Source of the DNA: an uncultured Verrucomicrobiota bacterium
GTDB lineage: Bacteria > Verrucomicrobiota > Kiritimatiellia > RFP12 > UBA1067
Assembly: GCA_946615275.1 (NCBI GenBank)
Contig: CAMOHV010000008.1
Span: 1 to 15,465 of the forward strand
Direction: 5' to 3'
Length of the DNA stretch: 15,465 bases
Part shown: piece by piece, positions 14,529-15,465 of the stretch
Layout: each line of letters begins with the position of its first letter
Position numbering within the stretch: the first letter of the stretch is position 1
Translations under genes and position numbers: made by a program
The notes under the pieces: model-generated
What the model was told of the DNA's origin: nothing
Seen by the model: the letters and a program-made list of their open reading frames with translations, nothing else
Databases searched by the model: none

Positions 14529-15465
14529 AAACAAATCAGTTCTGGTATCCCCTCCCCGAACGGCTCATCGCCCAACACCCAAGCGAACGGCGCGGCGACG
14601 ACCGCATGATGGTGCTGCACCGCGACACGTGCGTCATCGAGCACCGACGCGCGCCCGACATCGTCGAGTACCTCAACCCCGGCGACCTTCTCGTGGTGAA
14701 CGACACCAAGGTCTTCCCTGCCCGCCTCATCGGCACCTGGAGCGATTCCGACGGACAGGTCGAGGTCCTCATGGTCAGCCCCCTCGCCGAGGAAGGCGAT
14801 TCGGGAGAGGCCGCGTTCGACCTCGACGCATCGGCCCAGAACGCCGTCGTATGGTCCGTGATGATCGGCTCCGGCCGCCCCTCCCGCCCCGGCCAGACCG
14901 CAGTTTTCGGCCCCGCCGGCGAGCTTAAGGTGCGCCTTGTCCGACGCCTCGCCGGCGGACTCTGGCGCGCCGAGTTCATCTCAGAGAAACCTCTCATGGA
15001 GCTTCTCGACGCCTTCGGACGCACCCCCGTGCCGCCGTACGTCCATCGCGAAGGCACCCCCGAGGAGGAGGCCGAGGACCGCGCGCGCTACCAGACCATC
15101 TACGCCCGCGAGACGGGGAGCGTGGCAGCCCCCACTGCCGGGCTCCACTTCACGCCGGAGATCTTCGCCGCGCTCGACGCCAAGGGCGTCAAACGCGCCG
15201 CCATCACCCTGCACGTCGGCCCCGGCACGTTCCGCCCCGTCAAGTGCGAGAACATCGAGGACCACCAGATGGACTTCGAGGTCTTCACCGTCTCCCCCGA
15301 GACGGCGGCGGCCGTCAACGCCTGCAAGGAGCGCGGCGGACGCGTCGTGTGCGTCGGTTCCACCACAGTCCGCACGCTCGAGACCGTCGCCGCCGCGAAC
15401 GACGGCAGGGTCGTCCCCTGCCACGGCGCATCGGACATCTTCATCTACCCGCCCTACAAGTTCCT
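14525..15465 (+). CDS. queA: S-adenosylmethionine:tRNA ribosyltransferase-isomerase, 3' end cut by window edge
   Basis: Transfers and isomerises the ribosyl part of AdoMet onto preQ1 in tRNA anticodons, forming epoxyqueuosine; cytoplasmic. 313 codons are present of a usual 340-360. Seen: FWYPLPERLIAQHPSERRGDDRMMVL at the start (key words LPERLIAQ), LLVVNDTKVFPARLIG, RYQTIYARETGSVAAPTAGLHFT, LHVGPGTFRPV, VGSTTVRTLE and SDIFIYPPYKF at the edge. A loop around residues 72-110 is longer than in most relatives. The ATG overlaps the glycosidase stop as ATGA and has no Shine-Dalgarno, so translation probably depends on the upstream gene. The pairing of a secreted glycosidase with a tRNA-modification gene has no obvious functional reason. 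Confidence 0.95.
   Translation, partial: MKTNQFWYPLPERLIAQHPSERRGDDRMMVLHRDTCVIEHRRAPDIVEYLNPGDLLVVNDTKVFPARLIGTWSDSDGQVEVLMVSPLAEEGDSGEAAFDLDASAQNAVVWSVMIGSGRPSRPGQTAVFGPAGELKVRLVRRLAGGLWRAEFISEKPLMELLDAFGRTPVPPYVHREGTPEEEAEDRARYQTIYARETGSVAAPTAGLHFTPEIFAALDAKGVKRAAITLHVGPGTFRPVKCENIEDHQMDFEVFTVSPETAAAVNACKERGGRVVCVGSTTVRTLETVAAANDGRVVPCHGASDIFIYPPYKF

Overview
The window is GC-rich bacterial DNA from a diderm (Gram-negative type) organism: it carries an RND efflux pump, a lipobox lipoprotein and exported LysM proteins. Gene content (ScpA/ScpB, short TrpS, zinc-type HemB, QueA, and a secreted DUF4091/GH123-like protein) and the strong preference for C-ending codons would fit the Verrucomicrobiota/Kiritimatiellota/Lentisphaerota side of the PVC group. 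That placement is inference without database support. No tRNA, rRNA, CRISPR array or insertion sequence was recognised, and no stretch over 300 bases lacks a gene. || Left and centre (1-11754): ten genes all read on the minus strand, in transcription order trpS, scpA, scpB, a TPR/LysM lipoprotein, a small tail-anchored membrane protein, a coiled-coil LysM protein, hemB, phosphomannomutase/phosphoglucomutase, the RND adaptor and the RND inner-membrane pump, which runs off the left edge close to its natural end. Most junctions overlap by 1-11 bases or leave a short gap, so this looks like one long operon served by a clear sigma70-type promoter upstream of trpS. The mix is housekeeping (tRNA charging, chromosome condensation, tetrapyrrole synthesis, sugar-phosphate supply) with envelope functions (peptidoglycan-binding LysM proteins, efflux). 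|| Right (11865-15465): a divergent plus-strand pair, a large secreted GH123-like glycosidase followed by queA with an ATGA overlap; queA is cut by the right edge. The glycosidase promoter has its -10 box only 6 bases from the ATG, which predicts a leaderless mRNA. || The most unusual feature is a set of short tandem repeats (7-, 8- and about 16-17-base units, AT-rich, often joined to G-runs) scattered at nine places in the minus-strand operon and at none that I saw in the plus-strand genes. Some fill gaps between genes, where they replace the expected Shine-Dalgarno site. Others lie inside reading frames and are translated: in the pump's cytoplasmic loop, the adaptor's C-terminal region, the HemB N-terminus and the ScpB tail. 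Because 7 is not a multiple of 3 and one strand of the perfect heptamer has no stop codon in any frame, arrays in that orientation can sit in genes without breaking them, but gain or loss of a single unit would shift the frame.
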